Source: Paraburkholderia kirstenboschensis (GTDB lineage: Bacteria > Pseudomonadota > Gammaproteobacteria > Burkholderiales > Burkholderiaceae). From it: a stretch of DNA of 64,000 nucleotides. The notes beneath the pieces are model-generated. The model saw only the letters and a program-made list of their open reading frames with translations. It was not told the DNA's origin and did not search any database. The stretch lies in NCBI RefSeq assembly GCF_904848585.1, contig NZ_CAJHCR010000013.1, positions 149,475-213,474 on the forward strand. The letters run 5' to 3'. The position numbers were made by a program, and so were the translations under genes. This document shows, in pieces, positions 25,765 to 34,488 of this stretch (its first letter is position 1; every line of letters begins with the position of its first letter).

Positions 25765-26811
25765 TCAAACAAATCGGCGCCGGATGAGTGTTCTCGCAAT
25801 GTTCTTAGGCGCGAGCAGCGTGGCGATGCTCCAACCGGCAATAAGGCAGCGGAAGCCGGGGCGCTCGAAGTTTCGGCGGAATGGAATGAACAACGCGTCG
25901 CGCAGCGCGCGGAACCGGCTGTCGCCAGGCAGCGGATGCTGTTCAGGTGTCAGCCGCAACGATGCAACCCGCAATTGAAGCAGATGAGGTGCGCAGAACA
26001 GGGTGCCGATCGGCGGTGGCGGCCGACCGGTCATTGTGCAGGCCTTGCAGGCGGCGTTGTGCCGCTTGAGCGCGCGTGTGATTTCGCGACCGTAGTTGCT
26101 CGTGCTTGCGCTCAGCACGCTATCGTTGCCGCCGTGCATGCGATAGAGCACCAAAGGAGCAGGAATCGTCTCGACATCGCCCATGTAGGGAGCCATGGCG
26201 ATGCACGTCGAATCCGTGAATGAATCGCAATTGGCATCCAGTGGAAAGATTTTCCGGAGAAAGCTGCGTGCCCACGCGTTTCCCGATCCCGGCGGCGTGG
26301 GATACTCCGACGTCTCGTACGCCCAATAACGGATCGCCTCTGGCGAAAGTTTTGGAGGGATCTTCGGTATCACGTTTCGAATCTTCGGAATCACATCCCG
26401 TATGGGACGCCCCTGCGTGTCGACTCGCTCCATCAACACCTGTACTTTGGTGAGTCCCGTTCGCCACACAGAGGCGATCGAGCGCAGCGCCCCGGGCACC
26501 AGAACGTCGTCCGCATCGAGGAAGATGACGACGTCGCCCGAACTCCTGGCGAAGCCCACGTTGTTGGCTACCCGCTGACCACCGTTCTCCTGGAAGATGG
26601 CCGTGACCACTTCGCCAAACGAACGAATCACATCCGCAGAGTCGTCGGTAGAGCCGTCATCGACGACGATGATTTCGATATGCGGCCAATCCTGCGTCAG
26701 GGCGCTTTCAATCGCTTGCCGGAGAAAGCGGCCGTAGTTGTAGTTGGCGATGACGACCGAAAATAACAGGTCACAATGCTTCGGCGGACTTTCGCTGTAT
26801 CGAACTCTCAT
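25765..26811 (-). CDS. Family 2 glycosyltransferase
   Basis: 348 residues of the GT-A fold: FSVVIANYNYGRFLRQAIES, VVDDGSTDDSADVI and the metal-binding FLDADDVLVPGAL. It is a paralogue of the neighbouring transferase, sharing the P-x-x-S-G-N-A and LRKIFP segments. Residues near 140 contain a small tandem duplication (RDVIPKI, RNVIPKI) encoded by a 21-base repeat at 26360-26394. It is the first gene of the glycan locus; the ~470 bases upstream should hold the promoter. Confidence 0.88.
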   Translation of the reverse strand: MRVRYSESPPKHCDLLFSVVIANYNYGRFLRQAIESALTQDWPHIEIIVVDDGSTDDSADVIRSFGEVVTAIFQENGGQRVANNVGFARSSGDVVIFLDADDVLVPGALRSIASVWRTGLTKVQVLMERVDTQGRPIRDVIPKIRNVIPKIPPKLSPEAIRYWAYETSEYPTPPGSGNAWARSFLRKIFPLDANCDSFTDSTCIAMAPYMGDVETIPAPLVLYRMHGGNDSVLSASTSNYGREITRALKRHNAACKACTMTGRPPPPIGTLFCAPHLLQLRVASLRLTPEQHPLPGDSRFRALRDALFIPFRRNFERPGFRCLIAGWSIATLLAPKNIARTLIRRRFV

Positions 26812-27780
26812 CGACTACCTCCAGCTCACTTGGATTGATGCACCCATTTGGCGCAAAGCTGCTTAGCTACGGATTCCTCTCTAACCAGCCACCGGTCCAA
26901 ACGCTAGATGAGTCGCCTCACGGAACCGGAACTCGTGCTCGCCGCCGTCGCGTACCGACTCGGTCCCAATCATCATTCACGTTATGCCCGGATGAAATGA
27001 ATGCAGCCGGGCGCGTCCTAAAGTCTTGTACTAATGTCACAAATCGCTGAACGGTCGATAAATACTCCTACGAATAACGACACGAAACTGTTCCAGACGG
27101 GCCTACTCAACGGCCGAATGGGCATCGAGTAGGAGTTGTTGCGTGAACGAAATCCATTTCACGGTTCTTCGTCAAGATCGAGTCAGCCAAATGCTTTTCG
27201 TCGTTTCTACATTGGACGAGGCGGCATGTTTTCCTCTTGTTGACCGCGAACGCCTTGCGTTGAGTGGCCGGAAGCCAGTCACTTCATGAAGTGATTACTT
27301 CTCGAAGGGCGGCTCTTCGTACGAAAGCATTTACGAGCCCGAACGGCTCCGTGTCCTGGGCGCGCAAGTGATCACTTGCCTGTTCTCTGAGGCATACCGG
27401 AAACGGTGAGCCAGTGGAATGTGCGATCGCCTGATCCGTCGTGGCGGACTCTCGCGGTCTTATTAACGGATGCACCAGCTTGAGAACTGGCTCGCGAGAT
27501 CTGTGCACGTATGACCGCTGCCCCTCGGAAACGGGACGGTATCGCCAGACACAAAGAAAACAAGCATCCGGCCATCCGGCGATTAAAACTTTCTCTGTTC
27601 CTTCGCATCGGGCGGTCAAGCGCGGATCGCAGCTCCAGTTGTTGCGCTCAAGTAACGAGCGACGATAACCGCGGTCCAGACATTCGAAGTGTTGAGAACT
27701 GCTTTGCACATTCGACGCGGTAACGAACAGGCGCTGCTGGCGCGCCGTTCGAACGTAATGAGGAAACACCGCGCAGACCT
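26812..27780. other. Mostly non-coding, A+T-richer region upstream of the glycan locus
   Basis: Nearly 970 bases with only one small plausible gene (27143-27289). The - strand frame at 27284-27787 has no family content or ribosome site. The region between the divergent glycosyltransferase and the small frame presumably holds promoters; no clear -35/-10 pair stands out. Confidence 0.5.
27143..27289 (+). CDS. Small protein candidate, 48 residues
   Basis: A GTG start eight bases after GTAGGAG opens a 48-residue frame, VNEIHFTVLRQDRVSQMLFV then VSTLDEAACFPLVD and a basic end. The composition (balanced hydrophobic and charged residues, good codon choice) looks protein-like, and the ribosome site is better than for any other frame nearby. 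I do not recognise a family. It could be a remnant of a longer gene. Confidence 0.3.
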   Translation: MNEIHFTVLRQDRVSQMLFVVSTLDEAACFPLVDRERLALSGRKPVTS

Positions 27781-28500
27781 TCACCACCGGACGGTTCTAC
27801 CTCGATAGTCGAGGAATTCGAGGCCGGGACGACCCTGCTTGGCCACTAGCACCTCGACGATCCCAGGTACGCTTTCTTCAATTGACAGTCGGCCCTCAGG
27901 TCCGCCGAGGTCCGTGCGTACCCATCCCGGCGCGATCAGCAGCATGGCGCGTTGCGTTTTGCCCTGGCGTGCGGCGAAGCTGCGCATGAACTGGTTCAGC
28001 GCCGCCTTGGTGCCACGATAGACTTCTCGCTGCCCGGACTCGTTGTCGGCGATGCTGCCTTGCCCGGACGACATGACTCCGATCAGACCATCGGCAGGAA
28101 CCAGATCGGACAAGCGCTCAACAACCCGCATCGGACTGAGCGCGTTGGTGATCATCAGGTCGACGAAATCCACGGTCGAAACTTCTCCGATGGTCTGCGT
28201 CGGATCAGGGTTGGTCGTGCCAGCGTTGACGAACAGAATGTCGTACATCCGGTTCGACAGGCGAGCTCGCAGAGCATCGATCTCGTCGGGGCGGGTGATG
28301 TCCACCGTTTCGATCTCAACTCTCCGCGGATTGGCGTCGGCCAAAGCGTGCAGCAAGGTAGGGTGGCTGCCGCCGCGGACGGTGCCTATAACGTTCCACC
28401 CTTTTGTCAGGAACTCCGCGGCCATGGCGTAGCCGAGACCGCGCGAAGCGCCGATGATCAGAATGGTTTGGGTTCGAGCAAGGTTTTTTGCGTGGGACAT
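27781..28500 (-). CDS. SDR family oxidoreductase
   Basis: 239 residues. Cofactor loop IIGASRGLGYAMA, D-I-T acidic site, VNAGTTNPDP, catalytic serine in GVMSSGQGSIAD, and Tyr/Lys in EVYRGTKAALN. APGWVRTDLGGPEG is the usual segment after the catalytic helix. AAAGAGAAA before 28500 fixes the start. It is divergent from a LysR gene with 132 bases between, a common arrangement in which the regulator controls the dehydrogenase. Substrate unknown. Confidence 0.87.
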   Translation of the reverse strand: MSHAKNLARTQTILIIGASRGLGYAMAAEFLTKGWNVIGTVRGGSHPTLLHALADANPRRVEIETVDITRPDEIDALRARLSNRMYDILFVNAGTTNPDPTQTIGEVSTVDFVDLMITNALSPMRVVERLSDLVPADGLIGVMSSGQGSIADNESGQREVYRGTKAALNQFMRSFAARQGKTQRAMLLIAPGWVRTDLGGPEGRLSIEESVPGIVEVLVAKQGRPGLEFLDYRGRTVRW

Positions 28501-28632
28501 GAGTTTTCTCTTTGCTGGGCGATGCGATGGCTTCATTCTGGAATCCACGCCCGATTTGCACCAGACGCCCGAGCCGCAAACCACGATTGCACGGAACGCC
28601 ATGCCTGTCCGGCGATTTGGTATTCTGGATAA

Positions 28633-29592
28633 ATGTCACGCGTCGACCTCAACCTACTTACGGCCCTGGACGCGCTGCTCAGCGAGCGAAGCGTCACAGC
28701 AGCGGCGCAGCGTCTGAATCTCAGCGTCTCCGCAATGAGCCGCACGCTTGCACGCCTGCGCACGGCCACCGGCGACCGGTTGCTGCTGCAGGCAGGCCGC
28801 TCGCTTGTCCTCACGCCCTATGCCGAACAGTTGCGCCAGCGCCTTGCCCCTTTGACACGTGAAGCCGAGGCGTTACTCAAGCCGCCGGAGTACCGGTTCG
28901 ATGTGGCCGCTCTGGAGCACAGCTTCGTCGTGCGAGCGGGCGAAGGATTCGTCGATCTGGTCGGCGCCGCTCTGATGGACCGGATCAGTCGCGCAGCGCC
29001 CGGCGTGCAACTCCGTTTCGTGCCCAAGCCCGACTGGGATGCGCAGCCGCTGCGGGACGGGACAATCGACCTCGAGATCGGCACGGTCAGGACTTCCGCA
29101 CCGGAAATGCTGACGCGCCTGCTTTTTCGTGATCGCTATGTAGGCGCATGCCGCTTCGACCACCCGCTTTTGAGCAACACCGGGTTGTCAGTCGAAAGCT
29201 GGGTCGAAGTCGGTCATGTACTTACTGCGCGTCCCGGAGAAGAATCGAATCCTGTCGATTTGGCCTTGGCAGATTGCGGCCAGAAACGGAGGGTGCCCAT
29301 AGTCGTGCCGTCATTCACCAGCGCGATGCAGGTGGCTCGCCGCTCTGACCTGCTCGCAGTCATCCCGCATTCCTGCGTGGGCAACACGTTCGCGCCGGAT
29401 CACGCTGCCGCAAACGGGTTGCAGTGGTTCGAACTGCCCGTGTCGACATCCGCTTTCAATGTGTCGGCGATCTGGCATCCGCGCCTTGATCACGACCCGG
29501 CTCATCGCTGGCTGCGCGCCGAGATTGTGAATGTATGCCTGGCCGCTTATCCACGGGATCCGATCAGCGGCATTTCATCGTCGAACCTGTAG
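28633..29592 (+). CDS. LysR family transcriptional regulator
   Basis: 319 residues: DNA-binding half LNLLTALDALLSERSVTAAA and LNLSVSAMSRTLARLRTATG, then LVLTPYAEQL, followed by an effector domain beginning near residue 90 (EHSFVVRAGEGFVDLVG). The recognition-helix sequence places it with LysR proteins that guard SDR genes. The intergenic space with the SDR holds ATTCTGGAAT (28535-28544) and a second ATTCTGGA close to the start, possible binding sites. Confidence 0.88.
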   Translation: MSRVDLNLLTALDALLSERSVTAAAQRLNLSVSAMSRTLARLRTATGDRLLLQAGRSLVLTPYAEQLRQRLAPLTREAEALLKPPEYRFDVAALEHSFVVRAGEGFVDLVGAALMDRISRAAPGVQLRFVPKPDWDAQPLRDGTIDLEIGTVRTSAPEMLTRLLFRDRYVGACRFDHPLLSNTGLSVESWVEVGHVLTARPGEESNPVDLALADCGQKRRVPIVVPSFTSAMQVARRSDLLAVIPHSCVGNTFAPDHAAANGLQWFELPVSTSAFNVSAIWHPRLDHDPAHRWLRAEIVNVCLAAYPRDPISGISSSNL

Positions 29593-29965
29593 CCCAAGCC
29601 TCGTGATGCGCTGGATTACCTGAAATGCGCTCCATTGACCACATGACCTGGTAAGCGGCCATCGATAGGCTGACGGGTTAGTTGGCGGCTCAGGGTCGTC
29701 TGCGGAAATCGGCTTTCAACCAGGAATTGCGGTGTTCGAGTCGACCTCGGATTTCCGCGTTCGGCCCGTTTCAGTCATTCGCGAGGACAGCGTCAACGGA
29801 GGCTGCCAGAGTCATAGCGGACGTTTGCTCACCGCCGTGCAGATGTCAAACTGGCGCGTGGCTAACGCAGTTCGCCCCGCAGCCAAACCGATACGCCTGT
29901 TCACGGTACCGTTCGTGTGATTGGGTCCGAGGCGCGTGTCGCGGGTTACAAGACTTCCGCGACAT
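29593..29965. other. Intergenic region between convergent genes, no gene seen
   Basis: About 370 bases between the ends of the LysR gene and the DUF3788 gene. No recognisable protein, RNA or strong terminator. Confidence 0.5.
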
Positions 29966-30421
29966 TCAATCGTGTGAAAGCGTAGGGCGCTTCATACGCA
30001 TAAGCTCCGTCACCTCATGCCGATCATCCGCGGACGAAATCGGAACAGTCAGCCATTTCCCGTCGGGGTAGGCCCGGGCCTCATCGTAGAGCTTGACCAA
30101 CCGCGGGCTCCAGAAATAACGCCGCACCTCAAACCTCTCTCGTTCGGCTCGCCCCAAGACCACCAGAACCGACAACAGCCGGTATGCCGGCAACAGCGTG
30201 CACAGGGCCTTGGTCTTCCTGTAGCGCAGTGACCAACCGCGTTTCTTGCCACCATATAGCCAGTCTGGCGCAAATACACCAGGATAGGAGGCCTCGATCC
30301 AGCTCCGCAGTTCGACCCAATGCTCAAACGCCTCCGGCCCCATCCAGTCGCGGATAGTGCGCTCGTCGGGCTGTGACGATTTGTCGGCGATTCTGTCACC
30401 GATCTCGGTGGACTGTTTCAC
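29966..30421 (-). CDS. DUF3788-family protein
   Basis: 151 residues from a GTG preceded by GAGGAAAGCAAC, better than the upstream ATG at 30502, which overlaps the gene before. The core (DWLYGGKKRGWSLRYRKTK, then ALCTLLP and LSVLVVLGRAERE) has the G-K-x-x-G-W-x-x-R-Y pattern of DUF3788. Proteins of this family are small, cytoplasmic and uncharacterised. It follows the DUF417 gene closely and is probably co-transcribed from the promoter at 31039-31116. Confidence 0.65.
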   Translation of the reverse strand: MKQSTEIGDRIADKSSQPDERTIRDWMGPEAFEHWVELRSWIEASYPGVFAPDWLYGGKKRGWSLRYRKTKALCTLLPAYRLLSVLVVLGRAERERFEVRRYFWSPRLVKLYDEARAYPDGKWLTVPISSADDRHEVTELMRMKRPTLSHD

Positions 30422-30498
30422 GTTGCTTTCCTCTTCATCTTCATGGGTGGAATGCTTCTCGTGGTGCCTGCATTGGGAGTATCGAAAGTTCATCCAGG

Positions 30499-31005
30499 TC
30501 ACGATTTCTGAGCCTTAGCCCACGAGGCCTGAATGGACGCCACAAGGAGAGAAAGCGATGCAGCCAGTAGAACGACGTCTTTAAGAAGGAATTGGCCAGG
30601 CAAGGCTGAGATCGCTGGAAACCCACCCGCCGTCGCTTCTGCTACCCCTGGCGTGCTCAGGAAGAAGGTCAGCGTGATGAAATAGGTCGCAGCCGACATC
30701 GCCGCACCCAACGCCGAGAAAATGGGCAGGAAGGCTCCGATAACCAGAGCTGCTGCAGTTGACAGTTCGAGTACGCCTATAACGTCGCTTGCCCCCTGAA
30801 CTCCGAATAGAGAGTGCAACCAGTTCATGATCGGGCTGTTGATGATGAACGGAGCGATGCCGTTGGCTTCGTAGGCGGTGAATTTCATTGCACCGAACCA
30901 AAGAAAGACGATGACAAGCGCCCATCTGAGCAGAGCCAGACTCGAGAGCGATCCTGCGCTTTTTTCGGCGATTTGAAGACGGAACTGATCTGTGCGAATA
31001 GTCAT
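30499..31005 (-). CDS. DUF417 (YkgB/RclC-type) membrane protein
   Basis: 168 residues with four membrane helices. Diagnostic segments: WALVIVFLWFGAMKFTAYEA, PFIINSPIMNWLHSLFG, and a final FLLKDVVLLAASLSLL helix. The best-known member, RclC, belongs to a reactive-chlorine defence operon in the inner membrane; the wider family is tied to oxidative and electrophile stress. Its promoter region shares a long element with that of the hydrolase at 35253, suggesting co-regulation with the reductase and AhpD-like genes there. Confidence 0.85.
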   Translation of the reverse strand: MTIRTDQFRLQIAEKSAGSLSSLALLRWALVIVFLWFGAMKFTAYEANGIAPFIINSPIMNWLHSLFGVQGASDVIGVLELSTAAALVIGAFLPIFSALGAAMSAATYFITLTFFLSTPGVAEATAGGFPAISALPGQFLLKDVVLLAASLSLLVASIQASWAKAQKS

Positions 31006-31038
31006 TTTGGGTTTCCAGTTCAGATTGTTGGTCGGTCA

Positions 31039-31116
31039 TTAGGAGCCTCCACTTTAGGCTTGCCCGATACCGGTTTCGAGACTGCACTTGCTCAATAAAA
31101 TGCTCAAAAGGATCAA
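31039..31116 (-). promoter_or_regulatory. Upstream element, copy A
   Basis: About 78 bases closely matching 35306-35383. On the - strand it reads TTGATCCTTTTGAGCA, TTTATTGAGC, GTCTCGAAA, then CCTAAAGTGGAGGCTCCTAA. TAAAGT may be a weak -10, with TCGAAA 17 bases before it as a poor -35, as in activator-dependent promoters. It lies 34 bases before the DUF417 gene. Confidence 0.6.
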
Positions 31117-31177
31117 AAGAACGCGGGGCTGCCCGATATGCCGCAGGAGTCCTGAGGACATTTCGGCAGGAGAATAT

Positions 31178-31627
31178 TCAAGTGAATAGTTTCCGATACT
31201 GGACGAAACCCGAGCGGTCGCCGACGCTGTCATAAAGCCGCATGCCGGTAGCGTTGGTTTGGTGTGTCAGCCAGTGCACGCGCGCCGCTCCGCGACGTTT
31301 CGCCTCCGCATAGACATGCTCGATCAGCGCGCGGCCGATGCCGCCGCCACGCACATCGGCCGCCACAAACAGGTCCTGAAGATAGCAATAGTCGTCTGTT
31401 GTCCAGGTGGATCGATGGTAGATCGAATGCACCAACCCGAAGCCGTGGCCGCCCATCATGGCAAGCGCCGCATGCATCGGCTCATTAGGGTCGAGGAAGC
31501 GCGCCCATGTCTCGAGCGTCACCGACTCGGGAATATCCACTTTGTAGAATTGCTGATAGCCTTTCCACAGAGGAAGCCAAATATCAAAGTCGTTCTTTTC
31601 AATGGCTTTGATCTCAACCGATAGCAT
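31178..31627 (-). CDS. GNAT family N-acetyltransferase
   Basis: 149 residues. The acetyl-CoA loop is DVRGGGIGRALIEHVYAEAK (the R-x-x-G-x-G/A pattern), preceded by the beta-strand YLQDLFVAADV, and followed by VHWLTHQTNATGMRLYDSVG. AGGAGAAA before 31627 fixes the start. The closest theme is small-molecule or amine acetylation. It lies last in a same-strand run GST, PPOX protein, GNAT and may be co-expressed with them. Confidence 0.87.
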   Translation of the reverse strand: MLSVEIKAIEKNDFDIWLPLWKGYQQFYKVDIPESVTLETWARFLDPNEPMHAALAMMGGHGFGLVHSIYHRSTWTTDDYCYLQDLFVAADVRGGGIGRALIEHVYAEAKRRGAARVHWLTHQTNATGMRLYDSVGDRSGFVQYRKLFT

Positions 31628-31703
31628 AGATTTCTCCTGGAATTCCGATCGGGCGCATCGTTCGGGGCCGGCGTCGCGAGCCGGTTGCGTGCGTACTCCG
31701 CGC

Positions 31704-32174
31704 CTATTCGCCGATGGGCCTGACACCGTACTTTTGATAGTAAGTTTTCCTTATTTCGTCCTGACTTCGAGCAGGCTCGGCGAATACATGCGCCGGCGAC
31801 AGCAGCGGAGTGATCGAAATGGTTTCGATCCTGACGACATGATCGACGGGGTACTCGAGGCCGTTCGTCGCGCGGACCCAGTCCGCGATCATCGAGTACT
31901 CGTCATCGCGTGGCGGCAGGATCGACGCATGGCCTTTGAATCGATAACCGCGCCTCTCAAAGATGTCGACTACGTTGATCTCGACGGCGGGATTGCGTTT
32001 CAGGTTTCGTACTGTCGCGGGCGAGGCGATATCGGCGAAGTAGAGAACGCCGCTCCTGACCGTCAAGGACGCCTTCGGCGAAAGATTCGGCGTTCCGTCC
32101 TCGTTGACTGTCGCGACGAAGGACAATATCGCCCGCTTGATGATCGCCTCGATGTCGGCGTTGATTTCGATCAC
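31704..32174 (-). CDS. Pyridoxamine 5'-phosphate oxidase-fold protein
   Basis: 156 residues forming one split-barrel domain. LSFVATVNEDGTPNLSPKAS, VLYFADIASPATVRNLKRNP and VEINVVDIFERRGYRFKG are the typical beta-strands and phosphate-binding loop. Members bind FMN or F420-like flavins and reduce small molecules or haem products; this short type is uncharacterised. It stands between the GST and GNAT genes on the same strand. Confidence 0.85.
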   Translation of the reverse strand: MIEINADIEAIIKRAILSFVATVNEDGTPNLSPKASLTVRSGVLYFADIASPATVRNLKRNPAVEINVVDIFERRGYRFKGHASILPPRDDEYSMIADWVRATNGLEYPVDHVVRIETISITPLLSPAHVFAEPARSQDEIRKTYYQKYGVRPIGE

Positions 32175-32245
32175 GTATATCCTCGCTTGAAAAGAGTTTG
32201 AGCGGCTTTATGCATCGCTTTGCAGGACTTCCCGACGGCTTTGCT

Positions 32246-32941
32246 TCAGGCCGCAGTCACTGCCAACCCGCGCTGCACCGCCGGACGCGCGAGCCCACGC
32301 TCGAACCAGCGCTGGACATGCGAGAAGCGGTCGAATCCGACAAGCTCACGCGCTTCATAAAAACCGATCAGGTTGCGCACCCAGCCGAGCAGTGAGATAT
32401 CGGCGATGCTGTAGTCAGCGCCCATTACCCACTCGCGGCCCGCGAGCCGTTGATCGAGGACACCCAGCAGCCGCGCCGATTCGGCGACGTAGCGGTCGCG
32501 CGGACGCTTGTCTTCATAGGCTTTGCCGGCGAATTTGTTGAAGAAGCCAACTTGGCCGAACATCGGTCCGACACCGCCCATCTGCCACATCAGCCACTGG
32601 ATCGTTTCGTAGCGAGTGACGAGATCGGTGGAGAGGAGTTGCCCCGTCTTCTCGGCGAGATAGATCAAGATTGCTCCCGATTCGAACAACGCGAGCGGCC
32701 GTCCGCCGGGACCGTCCGGATCGAGGATCGCCGGAATCTTGCCATTCGGATTGAGGGCGATAAAAGCTGGATCATGGTGCTCGTTTGCCAGGATGTCGAT
32801 GCGGTGCGCCTCATACGCAAGACCCGTTTCCTCCAGCATGATGCCGACCTTCACGCCGTTGGGCGTCGGTAACGAAAAGAGCTGGAGCCGATCAGGGTGC
32901 CGCGCCGGCCAGCGCGTGAAAATCGGGTGATCGAGTGTCAT
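32246..32941 (-). CDS. Glutathione S-transferase (Nu-class, YghU/YfcG-like)
   Basis: 231 residues. The thioredoxin-fold half has LFSLPTPNGVKVGIMLEETG, NPNGKIPAILDPDGP (cis-Pro) and LFESGAILIYLAEK (Glu-Ser pair that holds glutathione). The helical half follows from QWLMWQMGGVGPMFGQVGFF. The N-x-G-K-I-P motif and T-P-N start are those of YfcG/YghU proteins, which have disulfide-bond reductase and peroxidase activity. First gene of the GST-PPOX-GNAT run. Confidence 0.9.
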   Translation of the reverse strand: MTLDHPIFTRWPARHPDRLQLFSLPTPNGVKVGIMLEETGLAYEAHRIDILANEHHDPAFIALNPNGKIPAILDPDGPGGRPLALFESGAILIYLAEKTGQLLSTDLVTRYETIQWLMWQMGGVGPMFGQVGFFNKFAGKAYEDKRPRDRYVAESARLLGVLDQRLAGREWVMGADYSIADISLLGWVRNLIGFYEARELVGFDRFSHVQRWFERGLARPAVQRGLAVTAA

Positions 32942-33037
32942 GCTTTTGCTCCTTGGGTAAGACAGCGGGGCCGAGCCGGGGCATGACCGGCTCTTCCGCC
33001 TCGTTTCCCAATTCCCTCACAGACGAGGGAATAAAGT

Positions 33038-33583
33038 TCAGATCGAGCCGGCCGGTGTAACCGGGGGAAAGTCCTTCTCGGGATCGAACACGTTATTGAA
33101 AAAATTCGTCAGCGAGTACATAGCCACCAGCGCGACAATCTCCATCACGTTTGCATCCGTGTAGCCGGCATCGCGGACGGCTTTCAGATCGGCGTCGCTG
33201 ACTTGCCCGCGGGCCTCGATGACCTTGCGAGCGAACTGGACGGCGGCGTCGCGCTTCGGGTCGGCAGCATGTCCTTTGCGAGCGAGAATGATTTCATCGG
33301 CTGGCAGCTTCGCCATATGCTCGGCGGTAAAGCTGTGCACCGTCAGGCAGTAGTTGCAGCCGTTCACTTCGGAGACAGCGAGACCGATGCTGTCACGCGT
33401 CTTCACGTCGAGTGCTTTGCTCAGCGAACCGAGCAGCGTGGCCCATGCGTTGAACGCGATCGGGCTTTGCGCGAAGCTCGCCATCATATTCGGCGTGAAG
33501 CCGATATTTTTGGTGAACGCATCGAGCGTCGGCTTCGAATCGGCCGGAACCTGTTCCGGCGTTAAAGTAGTAGTCCTTGCCAT
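33038..33583 (-). CDS. Carboxymuconolactone decarboxylase family (AhpD-like) protein
   Basis: 181 residues. The redox motif is clear: EVNGCNYCLTVHSFTAEH, with C-x-x-C and the downstream His of AhpD. SKALDVKTRDSIGLAVSE precedes it; a second helical repeat follows. Members are alkylhydroperoxidases. AAGGA before 33583 favours that ATG over one nine bases upstream. It lies downstream of the hydrolase and nitroreductase genes on the same strand, so the three probably form one operon driven from 35306-35383. Confidence 0.9.
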   Translation of the reverse strand: MARTTTLTPEQVPADSKPTLDAFTKNIGFTPNMMASFAQSPIAFNAWATLLGSLSKALDVKTRDSIGLAVSEVNGCNYCLTVHSFTAEHMAKLPADEIILARKGHAADPKRDAAVQFARKVIEARGQVSDADLKAVRDAGYTDANVMEIVALVAMYSLTNFFNNVFDPEKDFPPVTPAGSI

Positions 33584-33769
33584 AATAATCATCCTTAAGT
33601 TACGGGTTTTACAGATTGAGAACGGTCATTGGCAGACCATTCGTTGGTTTGCTTCGCACCCAGGCTATGGTCGAAGCCGGTTTGCCCTTTAACGAGCAGA
33701 AACCTTGTGCCTGTCTTTGACTTGAGGCGGCCTGGTCCTTTCGGTGTGGCCGCTGTCGCGTCGACGCGC

Positions 33770-34405
33770 CTATACCAGATCCAGCACCTCGGCCACGGGA
33801 CGGCGCGGCTTCTGCGCCCAGTTTCCGGCTCGCTCCGCTCCTACGGACAACAGCAGGACAGGTACTTCGTCCCCGGCCAGTCCGAACTCGCGGTGCACGG
33901 CTTCGTCATCGAAGCCGATCATCGGCGTTGAGCCCAGGCCCATCGAGCGGGCCGCATATATCATGGCCGCCGCGCCGAAAGTGGCGGTGCGTACGGCCTC
34001 GTCCCGACGGCGCTGCGGATACGCCATATACAGGTTGCGCGCCGGGACTTCCCACTCCGGCACCATGCTTGCAGGCATAACGCCCGCTTCTACGAGCGGT
34101 GCCAGACGCTCCGGTATCACACTGGTTTCGACCAGTTGGCCACAGACGATGAATGTGACCGCCGCATCTTTGATCGCGGGCTGGTTCCAGGCAATCGGAC
34201 TGAGCCGCGCCTTGGCTTCCGGCGTGCGTACGGCGATAAAGCGCCAGTTCTGCAAGTGGAACGATGTCGGCGCACTCGTGCCGATCCGGACCAGCTCGCG
34301 GATCTGTTCGTCGCTCAAGGGCGTGGCTGGGTCGTAGTACTTGGCCGCGCTGCGGCTCAGAATGCATTCGATGACGGGGTTAGTCACGACAATTTCGCTT
34401 TTCAT
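33770..34405 (-). CDS. Nitroreductase family flavoprotein, copy 1
   Basis: 211 residues. The family's FMN-binding parts are ILSRSAAKYYDP at the start, RIGTSAPTSFHLQNWRFIAV, and GAAAMIYAARSMGLGSTPMIGFD. Members reduce nitro-compounds, quinones or aldehydes with NAD(P)H. AGGAA before 34405 sets the start. A second copy at 38356-38973 differs at about 22 of 204 aligned residues. In this copy the gene follows a hydrolase and precedes an AhpD-like gene. Confidence 0.9.
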   Translation of the reverse strand: MKSEIVVTNPVIECILSRSAAKYYDPATPLSDEQIRELVRIGTSAPTSFHLQNWRFIAVRTPEAKARLSPIAWNQPAIKDAAVTFIVCGQLVETSVIPERLAPLVEAGVMPASMVPEWEVPARNLYMAYPQRRRDEAVRTATFGAAAMIYAARSMGLGSTPMIGFDDEAVHREFGLAGDEVPVLLLSVGAERAGNWAQKPRRPVAEVLDLV

Positions 34406-34488
34406 AAGGATTCCTGTATGTAGACGGGTAAGTTCAGGCGTACGAGTGCTTCCGCTCCATGCGGAGCGCAAAGCACGTGTCATTCAAA

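Noticed and set aside
27284..27787. A 167-codon open frame on the - strand
   Set aside because: Overlaps the SDR end only slightly, but has no ribosome site, no recognisable family and irregular composition.
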